DNA of 64,000 bases from Knoxdaviesia capensis (Eukaryota; Ascomycota; Sordariomycetes; Microascales; Gondwanamycetaceae). The stretch lies in NCBI GenBank assembly GCA_001510575.1, contig LNGK01000008.1:1748340-1812339 (forward strand), in the 5' to 3' direction. The notes under the pieces were generated by a model that was given only the letters and a program-made list of their open reading frames with translations, ran no database searches and was not told the DNA's origin. Every line of letters begins with the position of its first letter. Position 1 is the first letter of the stretch. Shown here in pieces: positions 33,129 through 44,733 of this stretch. Position numbers and translations under genes: made by a program.

Positions 33129-35086
33129 GAGAAAAAATGGTGCTTCGGCAGACCTTTTTTTTTTTTTAACGCCCACGACGAGAACTCGGGTTCGTTAGGG
33201 TTATCACCCAGCAGACGGAGACGGCGGCTGGAGCCAGAATATGGCTTCAGGGATTACTTCCCTGTTCGTCTTCTCCTTCTTTTCCGTTTCTATATGTGAG
33301 GAACTCAGCAGGAGAAGTTCTCTGACTGAACTCTCTATCCATAGTTTACTCCTTTCCTTGTCCTTTCGCTCCCATCTCTTTTACCCGTTGCTATCCATAT
33401 GCTGCCGTCGCCGCCCGGCCCAAGACAGGATATCGTGAAAGCTATCTGTGGCGACCACTAGAAATCAAGACGCTAACTTTATATGTATCTTGAACGGTTC
33501 CTCGTTTAATTGTGTGATTGTAAAAAGATGTAGCCTCGTCAGTATTTTCTATCGTAACCCTAATGGCTCACTCATATTCCAAGTTAACCGCCGATGACCC
33601 TAAGTCTCATAAACAAAAGAGATACCTACGTGTAAGTTTATAAAGGTGGCGAGATACCTAAGAACGTAAGAAGGTTGGTTTAACTAAACGTACCGACATG
33701 AAAAGCAACTTCAGTCATCTCGTGAGATTAGAGTGTTTAGGTGAATATCTTCGGTAAATTCCATAGAGTCCCTCCCATCTGAACAAAAAGAACTGTCTAT
33801 TATATACGCATCAAGAAGCAAGATATGGCGGGAATAAAAAACCGGAGATAGAAAACGAAAACCGCAGTATAACAAGAGACAAAAACAAAGCATTAACCAG
33901 GCCAATCCCCCCTCCCAGCACTCCTTGCATGCACATCCCCCCCCCCCCCAAGATATCAAGAGATTCATTCCCTCCCCCTCCAGTATAAGTTGAACATCGA
34001 CACATCCCATCCGAAAAGAAAAACTGAAGAAGAAAAAATAGGCACACCCATAGTCTTCCAACTTCCCTGCGATCCCCAGCCTCCTCCCTCCTCCAGATCA
34101 AGGTCTATCCTGTCTCGAGCACTTGCCATCGCCTGTTGAAAGACGTAAAAGCCGAGGAGATTAGAAAAGATAGAAACCCCAAAAAATGTGAAGCAAATAA
34201 CCCCAGAAGAAAATCGATAGTAACAAGGTATCCGTAAATGTTCCAAACGTATGCGTTTTAGCTTTTGGTTTTTTTCTCCGTCGTTTCGTTGCAGCAAACA
34301 CCACCCTCCCAGACGCCAAACGGAACAGAACCGAAAAGGCAGAAATGACCCAGAGAGAAATAGAGAGAAACACAGACGCTTGCGTATGCAAAAAAAAAAA
34401 AAAAAGAGAAGAAAGATATACGCTCTAAGCGACGAACAAGATGAGGATGGGCAGATGGAAAAGCGATCAACAGTGAGAAAAGAATGAGAATTATCCTCAC
34501 AGTCAGGGAAAGGAAGTATTAGGAAGAACAAGTATGAAAAGAAAAAAGAGTTCCAGAGCAGAAAGTTGAAAAGGTCGAGAAGCAAAAGCACATGAATAGA
34601 GCAAAGCAGAAGAATTACAGAATGGAAAAAGAAAAAGGCTATCCCTCCCCGCCTCGATACTCCCACCAAACCACCCCGAAAAAAGCAAAAGCAACGCAAG
34701 CCCGCAAGAAGAATAAGACGAGGAATAGACGTAGGATGATGGTTCGCGTTTCCGTGAAAGACAAAAAATGAAAACCCATCCAGACGCCGAATCCATGAAA
34801 CACGAGAGAAAAGAAGAAACAGAAACGCCCTTGGGAATATCCGATCGCCCCCGTTTTCAACAGCCCCGCTCAGTGAAAATAACAAGAAAACAACACCTCG
34901 ATCTGGGAACACGAAACGGAACCGGGAAACGTCCAGAGCCAGAGAAAATAAGAAAAAGAAGAGCGTGGCTGGAGAGTGAAGGCGCTTGAATGTGGCACCC
35001 GTCGCTCAATCAGCTGCAGGAAAGAATATGAAGAAAGAAGAGTGCTGAGACAATGCTCGCAGACGGATATCTTAGCCAAAGGACGC
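33129..35086. other. Intergenic between tRNA-Trp and the 3' end of the Ash1-like gene
   Basis: No credible gene. TTAGGGTT lies at 33195-33202 and AACCCTAATGGCTCACTC at 33556-33573, which nearly repeats the site at 57424. A run of about 13 C lies at 33937-33949. 34,000-34,990 is strongly purine-rich on the plus strand; the long minus-strand open frame there (33,965-34,912) is a low-complexity Phe/Leu/Ser artefact. Confidence 0.5.
33155..33167 (+). terminator. RNA polymerase III terminator of tRNA-Trp
   Basis: A run of 13 T on the non-template strand, 26 nt after the tRNA 3' end. Confidence 0.75.
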
Positions 35087-38000
35087 TCACGCCTTGTGTC
35101 TCGCCAGCTTGCCGTTCACGGCCTTGGCAATCTCAATCGAACCATCAGCAGCCACAATGTCCATCGCATCAGCGGATGCCTGGCGCACCTTCTCCGTCGG
35201 GCGCATAACCCGGCGGGGACGGGCCACCGGCGAGGGGGTCGACGCCGACGACGACTCCGAGAGCGGCGCCAGCGAGCGGATGTCGTCCGAGTCGGGATCG
35301 GTGCCGGCGCCCGTGGCGGCAGCTTCAATCGCCATGGCGGTGCCGGCCATCGGCGCCGGCGGCGGCGAGTCCATGGCGGACGGCGTCGAGAAGTACGAGT
35401 AGTCGTAGTCGTAGTTGTCCGGGAGCGGCGGCACGTCGGCCTGGCCGTAGTCGGCCGCCACCACCATCGCATCGGGGGCCTCGTGCAGCTGCTGCTCTTG
35501 CTCGTTGTCAGCAGCGGCGGCGGCAGCGTCGTCGTTGTTGTTGAACTGCTGCGGCGCATACGGGTTGCGGGTGCCGCTGTTCTTGGGCGTCCGCGGAATC
35601 TGCTTCGGCACGGCCGGGGCCGCCGCCTTGGCGCGCGGCTTGATGATCTGGCCGGTCTTGGAGATGCGCGTGACCTTGGTCGCCGCCGCCTTCGCCTTGT
35701 TGGCAGCCGCGAGCTTGGCTGCCGAGAGCCGGGACGCCGAGGGCTTCACAATCTTGATCGACGATCGGAACGGCACCGGCGCGGACTTGGCAGGAGATGC
35801 GGTCGTGGTCTTGGGCTTCGATGAAGTCTTGCTGGCGGCCGCGACCTTGGGTTTGGCTTTCACCGGGCTGGCCTTGGTGACGGCGGTCTTTCGCGCGGCC
35901 GACTTCAGCGGAGGAAGCTTGGACGAAGCCGTGCCCTTAGGCGTCTTCTTCACAACCTTCACCGCGGCCTTCTTGGCCTTGGAGGAGCCGGCGGACGTCT
36001 TCTTGACGGGGGCCGAAGCCGCTGTCGCTGCCGTCTTGGCCTTCTTGGCCGGGGGAGACTTCATAGCCTCGTCGGCGTCGTCGTCACGGCCGCGCTTCTG
36101 GCCCTTGCCCTTCGCGGCTGCAGCCTTGGCCGCCAAGGTCCGCGAGTACTTCGCCGTCTTGGCCGCCGCCACGCCCTTGCCCTTGCCCTTGCCCTTGCTG
36201 TTGGCGGCCCCGCCCTTGCCCTTCTTCGCGGTAGTCGCCGCGGCGCCCTTCTTCTGCTTGGATTCCTTCGTCTCCGTCGCCCGCGCGTCTTTGCGGTACG
36301 ACAACACACCACGACAGTTCGCCTCACCACACAAGCACCTTTGCACGTTCTTAGCGGAAAAGGGGTCGAACTTGTAGTCGTATGTCAGCTCCTCGCCCGT
36401 CAGGATGGGGCGGTCGCCGGCGAACAGTGCGATCCGCGGCTGGCCGGCCACAATCCACTTCTCCATCCGGCAGTTGGGGTTGCACGAGTGGTTTACGAAG
36501 CGCGCAATGCTACCAGTAGTAGCGTCAATGATCATGTTCTGATCAAAGCTCATGAGGTAGTAGCAAGAGTTGTTCTTGTACACCTCGTTCATGCGACGCT
36601 CGCACTCCTCCTCGGTGATGATCTCGCCGGTGTACTCCATGATGATCTGGTTAGCGTTGAAGCCACGGTTGCTACGCACACCGTGGCCCCGGTTCTCCGT
36701 CTTGATCACCTCCACGCCCACCCGGTACTTGCCACCGAGCGACTTCCGCTCGGCCAGCTCCTGGAAGGCCCGGTTCTGGCAGTGCTCCTTCCCAACCCGG
36801 CAGTTGGTGTCATCACACTCGTAGAGCATGATGCGGTTTTGGCAGGACTCTCCGCACCCATCCTCGACGGTGCACACACACTTGGACTGCGAGTCACCAT
36901 CCTGATGGGGGGACTTGCGCCAATATTCTTTGGCATTGCCGACGAAGCGATCTAGAAGAAGCGATAGTTAGTCAAATGTTCAGATAGTTTCAGTCTTGCA
37001 GAAAAAAGGCGGAAACTCACTCTTCGTGATCTTGCGCCACTCGTTAGGACGCGGCTGGCCCGGAGGCAGGGGATTGCACACGTCAAAGGGCAACTTGAAG
37101 TCGCGCCCAGTCAACAGCAGTCTCACTCCATTAAACATAGGAGGCGGCAAAATTGAGTTGGGCTTGTAGGGCTTCGAAAGAATCGGATCGGTGGCAAGGA
37201 ATTTGCGCTCAACAACGCTCAGGCCGGTGCTCATATCCTTGGGAACCGCTTGGCCGGCGTATAGGCCCTTCTCCAGGAACTTCTTCACTCGGCGCGTCTT
37301 CACCGGCGGCTCGGGGCTCTCTTCGACTTCGGGAGACGAGGATTTCTCCTTAGGGACGCGCTTTCCTGCCTTGGTAGCGGCGGCTTTGCCAGACGACTTG
37401 GCGGCGGACGTAGCGGCCGATCGGGATGCCTTCTTCTTGTCGGAGCGCGTGATGATTAATTTCTTCTTAGGCGCAATCTTGATCAGCTTTCGGGCGGGGC
37501 GCTTGGGCGGCGGGGGGGTTGCAGCGAGCGCGGCTTTCTTGGCCTTCAGTTGCATCTCGGCAGCGGCGGCATCGCGAATCTCCTGTCGCTTCTGGGCACG
37601 GCGAGCCTGGGCTTCGGCGGCGGCTGCGGCCTTTGCTGCGGCCTGCGCACGTTGCTCCTCCTCGGTGATGAGCTTGCCATTGCTCCAGATTGTGTTGTAG
37701 ATGGGCTGTTCGTCGATATGGGCGTATTCCTTGGTGTCTTGAAGACGGCGAAGTTCGCGTGATAGCGGTCCGGTCGGCGGATCTTGAGAGTCAGTGGTGT
37801 CTGGCTGCTCATCCTCAGCTCTACGGCGTTTTCCAAGAACGGTGGATCGAGATGATTGCGAGGTCGCAGCGCGAACGACGGCGGAAACGGTGCTGGAAAG
37901 CGCAGAAAGATTGGGGAAGGAAGGGAAAATGCGATTCGAAGTCAAAGACGAGGAAATGACGGGAGCGGAAGCAGTACGAGGGGTAGATGAGGTGGCACGT

Positions 38001-38530
38001 GAAACCGTGTTGGTGTTCTCAAGGCGCGTGCGGGAGGGGGAAAGATCCGAGGCTTCTCGCGTTTGTTGTTGCTTTCGTTTCGAGGCGGGAGTCGACGATG
38101 TGGAATCGGCAGCGGTGGGGGTGGTAGTGGTGGAGGTGGCGGAAGCGCCCGCGTTAGGAAGGCCAGAAAGACCAGCAGCCGCCAGCGAACGGCGGAGAGA
38201 ACGCGCGCTCACGGTGTCACCCTTGGAGCGGCGCTTTCCATGAGAGGCAGTGCCACTAAGAATAGAGAGGTTGTAGGAAGTGGAGGGAATGGAGCGACGT
38301 GTTCGCGAAGAGCCGGTGCTGGGCGAGGCTTCAATAGGGGGGTCGGCGGCGGGGGCCGGAGCTGAAGGCTGGGCGACAGCAATGCTCTCGAGTTTGATAG
38401 GCTCGGGTGAGTGGTTGTCTTCCACATCGGTGACGGTGGTGGGCGGAGTGGAAGAAGAAGAGGGGGCGGCTGACGAAGCATCAGTGCCAGTGCTTCCGTC
38501 GAAGATGATGCCTTCCATCGGGAGCGACAT
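35087..38530 (-). CDS. ash1: Ash1-like SET-domain histone H3K36 methyltransferase
   Basis: Two exons, 38530-37021 and 36951-35087, with a 69-nt intron, encode 1124 residues. The start is MSLPMEGIIF. Residues 1-440 are disordered Ser/Thr/Ala-rich sequence with basic patches. Then comes the conserved pre-domain (GLYAGQAVPKD ... FKLPFDVCNPLPPGQPRPNEWRKITKNRFVG). The Cys-rich AWS domain spans about 528-565 (CTVEDGCGESCQNR, CDDTNC). The SET domain spans about 570-700, with RGHG at 591-594, NHSC at 657-660 and YDYKF at 695. The post-SET CLCGEANCRG is at 709-718. This order matches fungal Ash1 (a second H3K36 methyltransferase beside Set2), which marks poorly transcribed chromatin. No SRI or WW domain of Set2 is seen. 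The last roughly 400 residues are a Lys/Ala-rich tail. Confidence 0.9.
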
Positions 38531-39681
38531 TTGGCAGGGGGGGCGACGCTCAATCGAGCGCGGGCCGGATACACAAAGAAACACGTGTCAGGCGAGAAAA
38601 AAGCGAGGAGTCCAAGGACGGGCAAAAGAACGAGTTGGGGGCGGTGGCGAAACGGCGAAGAAGAGATCGCGACCGTGTCAGATACTCGGATTGGAGGCGG
38701 GAGTCGGAGGTGAAGAGAGGAAAGACGCGAGAGCTGGAGAGAGCGTGAACGAGGCCGAGGCGACCAGACACGAGATATCAGAGTCCCAGGCGGGCGAAAT
38801 GAGGAAAACAGAGCTGTAATGACTGAAGTCCGATAGGAGGAAGTGATAAGACGGAAGATAACGAGAGCAAACGCGAAAAACACTTTGTCTGAAGTCCGTA
38901 GATAGGAGTGGGCGTAAACGAAAGTGAGAGAGCGAGGAGGAGGAGAGAAGGCGAAAGGAAGAAGAGAGAGGTTGTGGGAAGAAAAGAATGAAAGAGAAGG
39001 AAGAAGGCGAAGGTGGGGGAATACGGATGAAAAAGGAAAAAGAAGAAGAAGAAGGGGAAAAGGTGACGGCGCGTGGAATTGGAGAGATAGGAAGAAACAA
39101 GAGAGAGAGTGAGAGTGTGAAAAGAAGAGAGAGAGAGAGAAAACAATGTAAAGGAGCAAAAAGTGATTATATGCGACGCGGCTGGAAGATTGGCTAAGAA
39201 AAAAATGGTTGAAGTACCCAATGTATGGCGCATTAGCCGCGAAGATACATTGCATGCAGAAAAGGCGTGTAAAGGAAGGAGCAAAGTCACAGAACAACCT
39301 ACATACTCCGCCAAAAAAGAAATAGTAATAACATGAAAATAAAATAATAATAAGCTGCACCACAACCACCACCACCACTTTTTATATTTTTTGTTTCTTT
39401 TTTTTTTTTTGGCAACGACAGGATGAAGGGGAACAGAAAAAAGACACGCTACACCTAAAAGGGTACTTCTCCTTACACGAGATCGCACTGCAGAATGCTT
39501 GTACCTGTTACAAAGGATAATACCACCACATACGACACACTACACACACCACAGACCTCACACTGAAGCACGACGGCACCACTCTTCAAAACGGGGGCAT
39601 GTCGCTTTTGGGGTACTCCTCTATACGGTGCCTTCTACCAATGTACATGCAGCCAATGGCAGGAAGGATAAAAAAAAAATA

Positions 39682-39702
39682 GACGACGACGACGACGACG
39701 AC
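39682..39702. repeat. (GAC)7 microsatellite
   Basis: Seven perfect GAC units in intergenic DNA between the ash1 and cab2 starts. Confidence 0.8.
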
Positions 39703-40671
39703 ACGCGATCTGCCTTTTTTGGGCGTCGATCCCGTCCGCCCTATCCAATATCAGGCCAAGGCAGCCCTGAGATATATAAGAAGACTCTAGAACGCGGGGA
39801 AAGGGGCAGGTTCTCGTTATTGTGGACGTGAGTGTAAATCTGTCGTTTTGCTGGGTTGGGCTGAAGATTGGGGTAGTGGAATCCCGAGGCGTGGTTCCGG
39901 TGTTAATGGGGCGTCTTAACAACACGCACGCAAGGTGGTCAATCTGTCACTACTCTCCACGTGAAAATGCGGAAAAGTGATGAACTGATGAGTGTTGCTG
40001 AAATGCTCTACGGAGTTGAAAGTGGTCCTTCGACATGGTGGAAAAGACGTCAAAGTGGTATCATCACCACTTTTGTCAGGCTACTCGGGGCTGGGTAGGC
40101 CGCCTAATAGGGGATATCCGGGTGGTGAGTATGGCGCGTTGTTTTGTTTTTCTTCTCGTGGAGAGGGGCTTTTACGGTGATGTCTGCATAATTGCATGGG
40201 ATTTACACTGGGAATCCACCGAGTGCTTGTGAGTGTCTTCGTTCTGGCCGGGCTTTTCTCTTTTCTGTGGTCACCCATCTGGGACATGGCGGCAATGGGC
40301 CCCCTGAGGACGGGAGGGGCGGATCAGAGGAAAAGACTCCAGCGGTGAAATGAAGCAAGAAGAGATCGGGAAATTGCATGCGTGGTCCTTTTAGTCCCAT
40401 GTATGAGCGGTCTTTTCAGAATAGAAGCGGTGTCGGTCAGAAACTTCAACAGTGGTCCATAGAACAGTGGTCCGGGAGGGGATATAATCCAGGGTAGCAA
40501 ACACGGGGGAACTATAATGATACAAGATAGGAAGCAGTCATCAACAGTAGCACACACGAGCCTCGTATCCCGTTAGCTTTTACACGTCAAAACGCCCTCT
40601 ATGCACTGCAACCGCCAAGTTACCCTCTCCAGGTCCTCCACCCGCCAGTGTTGACGATTCAGTACGGTGTC

Positions 40672-40685
40672 TTAGGGTTAGGGTT
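40672..40685. promoter_or_regulatory. Interstitial telomere-type repeat TTAGGGTTAGGGTT
   Basis: Tandem TTAGGG units about 920 bp upstream of the cab2 ATG. The surrounding 18 bp (CTTAGGGTTAGGGTTGTG) match 5079-5096 with one difference. Confidence 0.5.
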
Positions 40686-41601
40686 GTGCCGACGAGCCCA
40701 AAAACCTGCCCGCCTACCATCTTTAGTAATTTGAGACTTGTAGTTGAGCGAAACGGGAAATAAGTGGTGTGAGGATGAATCAACAAAGCAACGCCGCGCC
40801 AAACAGAGGACAAAAATTGGCGACGTCCCATTGAAGACCGAAGAGTATACCGTGGGCTATGGCTTGAATCGCCACATCCGTGCAGGGCTTGTAATTGTCT
40901 GTATCCCGAACCGAACCGGGCGAAGAGGGATAGAAACTACTTCAAAGTTTCCATCACGACTTTCTTTTTTGCTGTGTGTGTCCGCTGACTCTTTTGCAAA
41001 TCCTGCAGGCAAGCGGAATAGGCCGCACTCAAGCCTCGGATGCACTCACTTAAACACAACACTTTTACAATTAACGTTCCTTCATCTCCCGTAGTGTGAT
41101 TGTCTCTGTTGCTTTTGCGAGTGGTCTTTTTCCGTAACCCGTCGTTGGTGGTCCCGTCGCAAAACTTTTGCCCCCGCATCATTCCACTGGCGGGACTCCA
41201 AGAAGTATAAAGAGCTGTCCCTGAGATACTTAGTTCCGTTCAATGACATCTTTCTTTCTTTTCTTGTCGTTCCAATTCCCTGGATCCTGCCCATAGACCA
41301 TTTTTGAGCTTCGTTTTCTGCTTTTTTCGTTGGTTCGATCCAAGCTTCTTTGCGTTTCCGTGTGTTCGGTGCTTGAATCCCTTTGGGTTTCTTCATTGCA
41401 ACATTCCATTCCTTCCTGCAAACCATATTATCTCCATCTTGACGATTTCTCATGCAGATGCCAACATCTGCCGCCACCCGTCCCTAGCTTCATCCATTCC
41501 CGTTCTTGCAAACCCGCAGCGGCTACACGCAGCAGGACAAACGCCGATCCCGGACTTGTCACAGCCCTCCCACCCACCCTAAAAACTTCCACACACCCAC
41601 T

Positions 41602-42797
41602 ATGTCCGACTCCTCTCCGAAACCCGGCACCGGCACGTCCGCCGCGTCGCGCGCCAACGACCAGTACTTCCGCATGAACCCCGCGCCGCCGAACCTGCCC
41701 GAGACCATCAGCGCCGCACGCGCCTTCATCGCCCTCCAGGTGGCCGCCGGCCGGCGCGTGGTGCTCGTGACGTCGGGCGGCACGATCGTGCCGCTGGAGC
41801 GCCAGATGGTGCGCTTCATCGACAACTTCAGCGCCGGCAAGCGCGGCGCCGCCAGCGCCGAGTACTTCCTCGCTGCCGGCTACGCCGTCATCTTCCTGCA
41901 CCGCCAGTTCAGCCTGCAGCCGTTCAGCCGCCACTACTCGCACGCCACCGACTCGTTCCTGGATATCCTCGCCGAGAGCGATGTCGGCGCGCCGCACATC
42001 GTCGTCAAGACGCCCGGCGCCGACCACATGCTCGAGGTGCTGCGGAAGTACCGTGCCGCGCGGGACGCGAACTTGCTGCTCTCGCTGCCGTTTGTCACTA
42101 TCAATGATTACCTCTGGGTGCTGCGCGATGTCAGTTGTGCCATGCAGCCCCTGGGCCGGAACGGGCTGCTGTATCTGGCTGCGGCTGTTTCTGACTTCTT
42201 CCTTCCGGTAAGCTCAAGCTCTCGGTCTTGTCTTAGGCGCATCTATCTACGTTCCAGTGCTGATCGTTCTCACCATCCTAGCCATACCGTATATCGGAGC
42301 ACAAGATCCAAAGCTCCGAGTACGCCCTCCCTCCGCCAACAGAGCCCGAACAAGAGGAGGAGGAGGAAGCCTTCGACAACTTTGACAGCTGCCCGGTCGT
42401 CCCGCGCAACAAGCAGCTGATCATCAACCTGGACCCCGTGCCCAAGTTCCTCAAGAACATTGTCGACGACTGGTCGCCCGACAGCATGATCGTCTCGTTC
42501 AAGCTCGAGACCGACCCCGCTATCCTCATCTCCAAGGCCAAGAACGCGCTCTCGCGCTACCAGCACGACCTGGTCATCGGCAACCTGCTGAACACTCGCC
42601 AGACCGAGGTCGTCTTCATCACCCCCGACCAGGACGACACGTGGATTCGCGTCCCCGGCGCCCGCCGCCCAACTATCACCGGCCCCCCCGACCAGGCTGC
42701 CGGTGCCCCGCCTCCGCCACCCGAAATTGAAATCCTCATCGTCGACGCTGTTATCAAGCAACACGACTTGCACCTCACCAAGAAGCTTGTCCACTGA
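41602..42797 (+). CDS. cab2: Phosphopantothenate--cysteine ligase (Cab2/PPCS)
   Basis: Two exons, 41602-42207 and 42282-42797, with a 74-nt intron (GTAAGC..TAG), encode 373 residues. Diagnostic PPCS motifs: VLVTSGGTIVPLE (about residues 54-66), VRFIDNFSAGKRGAASAEYF (nucleotide and phosphopantothenate binding), LYLAAAVSDFFLP at the exon junction, continuing PYRISEHKIQS, and DPVPKFLKNIV. It catalyses the second step of coenzyme A synthesis, joining cysteine to 4'-phosphopantothenate in the cytosol. In yeast this enzyme is part of the CoA-synthesising complex. The Glu-rich run QEEEEEAF and a Pro-rich insert near the C-terminus (AAGAPPPPPEIE) are lineage features. It is convergent with sfh5, about 600 bp away. 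Confidence 0.93.
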
Positions 42798-43399
42798 ACG
42801 GTGAGGTCTTCTGCATGGCCTATCCTGAAGTAGAAAAGTATTTGTGGCTATTACGGCTTTTTTCTTGTTGAATGTTGCTTCACGGATTTCATAGCATTTT
42901 GTGACAGTTTTGGTTTTTTTTTGATTTTCTTTTTTTTGATCCAAGAGAGATCGCTTCATATCATTGTTCTACACCTCATTTCACTTCATCTTGCATTTAT
43001 CACTGCTTACAGGCAGGTTGGGCATGAAGAGCTCAGGGGAGCAAAATCAGCTGCAATTAATTATAGCATTATAGCTAACAAATGAACCACTGCTTCAAAA
43101 ACGCAACTTTCGAAAAAATAAAAACTTGAATTAGGGTATTTGAAACGAAAAGAGGAAGAAGATGTGGTGACCCGAGGGGGAAAAAACATCAACCAGTAAA
43201 AAAGACTCCACCCAACCCCAAAAAAGATGAGAGTGCCGAACAAGATTCTCTCTCGGCCTCTGGGTGTTTGTGGAAACGGGGGGGATGGTGTAAAGATGAG
43301 TGAGCAATATCAACTTGGGGCCGTGGTATCAACTATCTGAATGGGCTCGTGTATGGCCAGGCGCAGCCTGTCCTGCGAGTCGCTAATAGAGACTTAAAA
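42798..43399. other. Convergent 3' flanks of cab2 and sfh5
   Basis: No gene. T-rich just after cab2 and A-rich before sfh5 on the plus strand, consistent with two 3' UTRs and polyadenylation regions. Confidence 0.6.
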
Positions 43400-44733
43400 T
43401 TATTTGGCCTTGGCGGCCTCGGTCGCCTCGGTGGCCTTTTCGTCGTTGACGGGCTCCGGAGCGTCAGAAGGAGCGGCGGGAGCTTCGGGCTCGGCAAGCT
43501 TGACGGTCATGCCCTCCTTAACGCTGGGGCCTTTGCCACCGTACTCCTGGGGGAGAGTGAAGCCCTTGATTTCGCCAGAGAGGCTGGTTCCCGACGACAT
43601 GGGGTGGAACTTGCGAAGTGTAGCGGCAGCAACGAACAGCTTCATAATTCCGAAGACCCATCCCTATCATGCAAATGTAGATATCGAATCGGGCGGTTAG
43701 TTGCGAAGAATAGATATACAAGGGAGGGTGAGGGTATAGATCTTACCATGAGCATGGGGACGTTGACGAAGTACTTGTGAGAGAGCAGCTCCGGATAGGC
43801 AGTCGAAAAGATCTTGATGGTCTTGGAGCTGGCAGCCTTGACATCGGGGTCCATGCGGAGGAACGAAAAGTTTTGGTAATCGTGAACCTGAATCATCTGG
43901 TAAGGGTCCTCACCACCATCAGGAATAGGGGTGGTCACGCTGTTGAGATTGAGCTTCTGGACGCCGAGCTCCATGAGAGAGGCGCGCCACTTGACGAACC
44001 TGTGAGGAAGAGAAGGAAAGAATAGTTAGCATGCTGTTTCGCGGATAGTCCGTAAACATGAACCGCTTCGTGGCTGGGCGTTCAGAGACAATACTTACTC
44101 CTCGGTATCACCGAAAGTCTTCTTGATGTCCTTGACGGCACCGTAGATGTTCCAGGTAATGACGAGATCCTTGCCGGTGGATTCGTTCTTGTGGATGGTG
44201 ACGTATCCGAGATCGCCGAACTTCGACTTGTCGAATGACACGTTGGCCAGAAGCTCAGCCGGCTTCACCTCCTTGCGCCACTCCAGAGCCTCGATAAGCT
44301 GCTTTTCGGCGAGGGTAGCATCGCCGTTGTTGGCACGCAGGAACTTCTGGAGGACAACCACGGTCGGGACGGCCTCGGGCTTGGTGAGGTCGACGCCCCA
44401 CATTTCCGAGTACTGGGCCTTCTCCAGAATGGACGGCAGAGCCTGGGTCAGCTTATCGAGAGGAGTCTCGGGGGTTTCCTTCGGGGCCTCGGGCTCAGCA
44501 GCAGGCGCGGAAACAGGGGCGGCAATGACGGGCTCCGCGGCGGGCTCGGGGACGGGCTCGGGGACGGCAGCAACGAGCTCCGGCGCAGCAACAGGCACAG
44601 GCGCGGGCGCAGGAGAGGTCTCCACAGGAGTCTCCACCACGGGCTCTGCAGCCAGAGTGGCAGCGGGAGCTACAGCGGCCGCAGGGGCAGCAGGCACTTC
44701 GGCCTCAGGCTTGGACTCAGGAACAGCACTCAT
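43400..44733 (-). CDS. sfh5: Sec14-like phosphatidylinositol transfer protein Sfh5
   Basis: Three exons, 44733-44099, 43999-43747 and 43663-43400, encode 383 residues. Residues 1-85 are an Ala/Pro/Glu/Val-rich disordered leader. A CRAL-TRIO N-terminal helix domain follows (VVVLQKFLRANNGDATLAEKQLIEALEWRKE). The CRAL-TRIO lipid-binding domain runs from about 165 to 310, with FGDLGYVTIHK, TIKIFSTAYPELLSHKYFVNVP and, across the last junction, MLMGWVFGIMKLFV. The end LSGEIKGFTLPQEYGGKG is typical of Sfh5. It transfers phosphatidylinositol between membranes (ER and plasma membrane in yeast); some Sfh5 proteins bind haem. The last roughly 40 residues are again Ala/Glu/Pro-rich. Confidence 0.93.

Larger units (their letters stand above)
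38531..41601. other. 3.1-kb divergent promoter region of ash1 and cab2
   Basis: No gene seen. 38,920-39,150 is almost pure purine on the plus strand, so pyrimidine-rich upstream of ash1. (GAC)7 lies at 39682-39702. TTAGGGTTAGGGTT lies at 40672-40685. 41,220-41,590 is pyrimidine-rich on the plus strand, as expected for the leader of the 41602 gene. Confidence 0.5.

Noticed and set aside
33965..34912. 315-codon minus-strand open frame rich in Phe, Leu and Ser
   Set aside because: It arises from a purine-rich tract read on the other strand; composition is low-complexity with no domain and no codon bias. Similar artefacts occur at 8443-9129 and 38209-39488.
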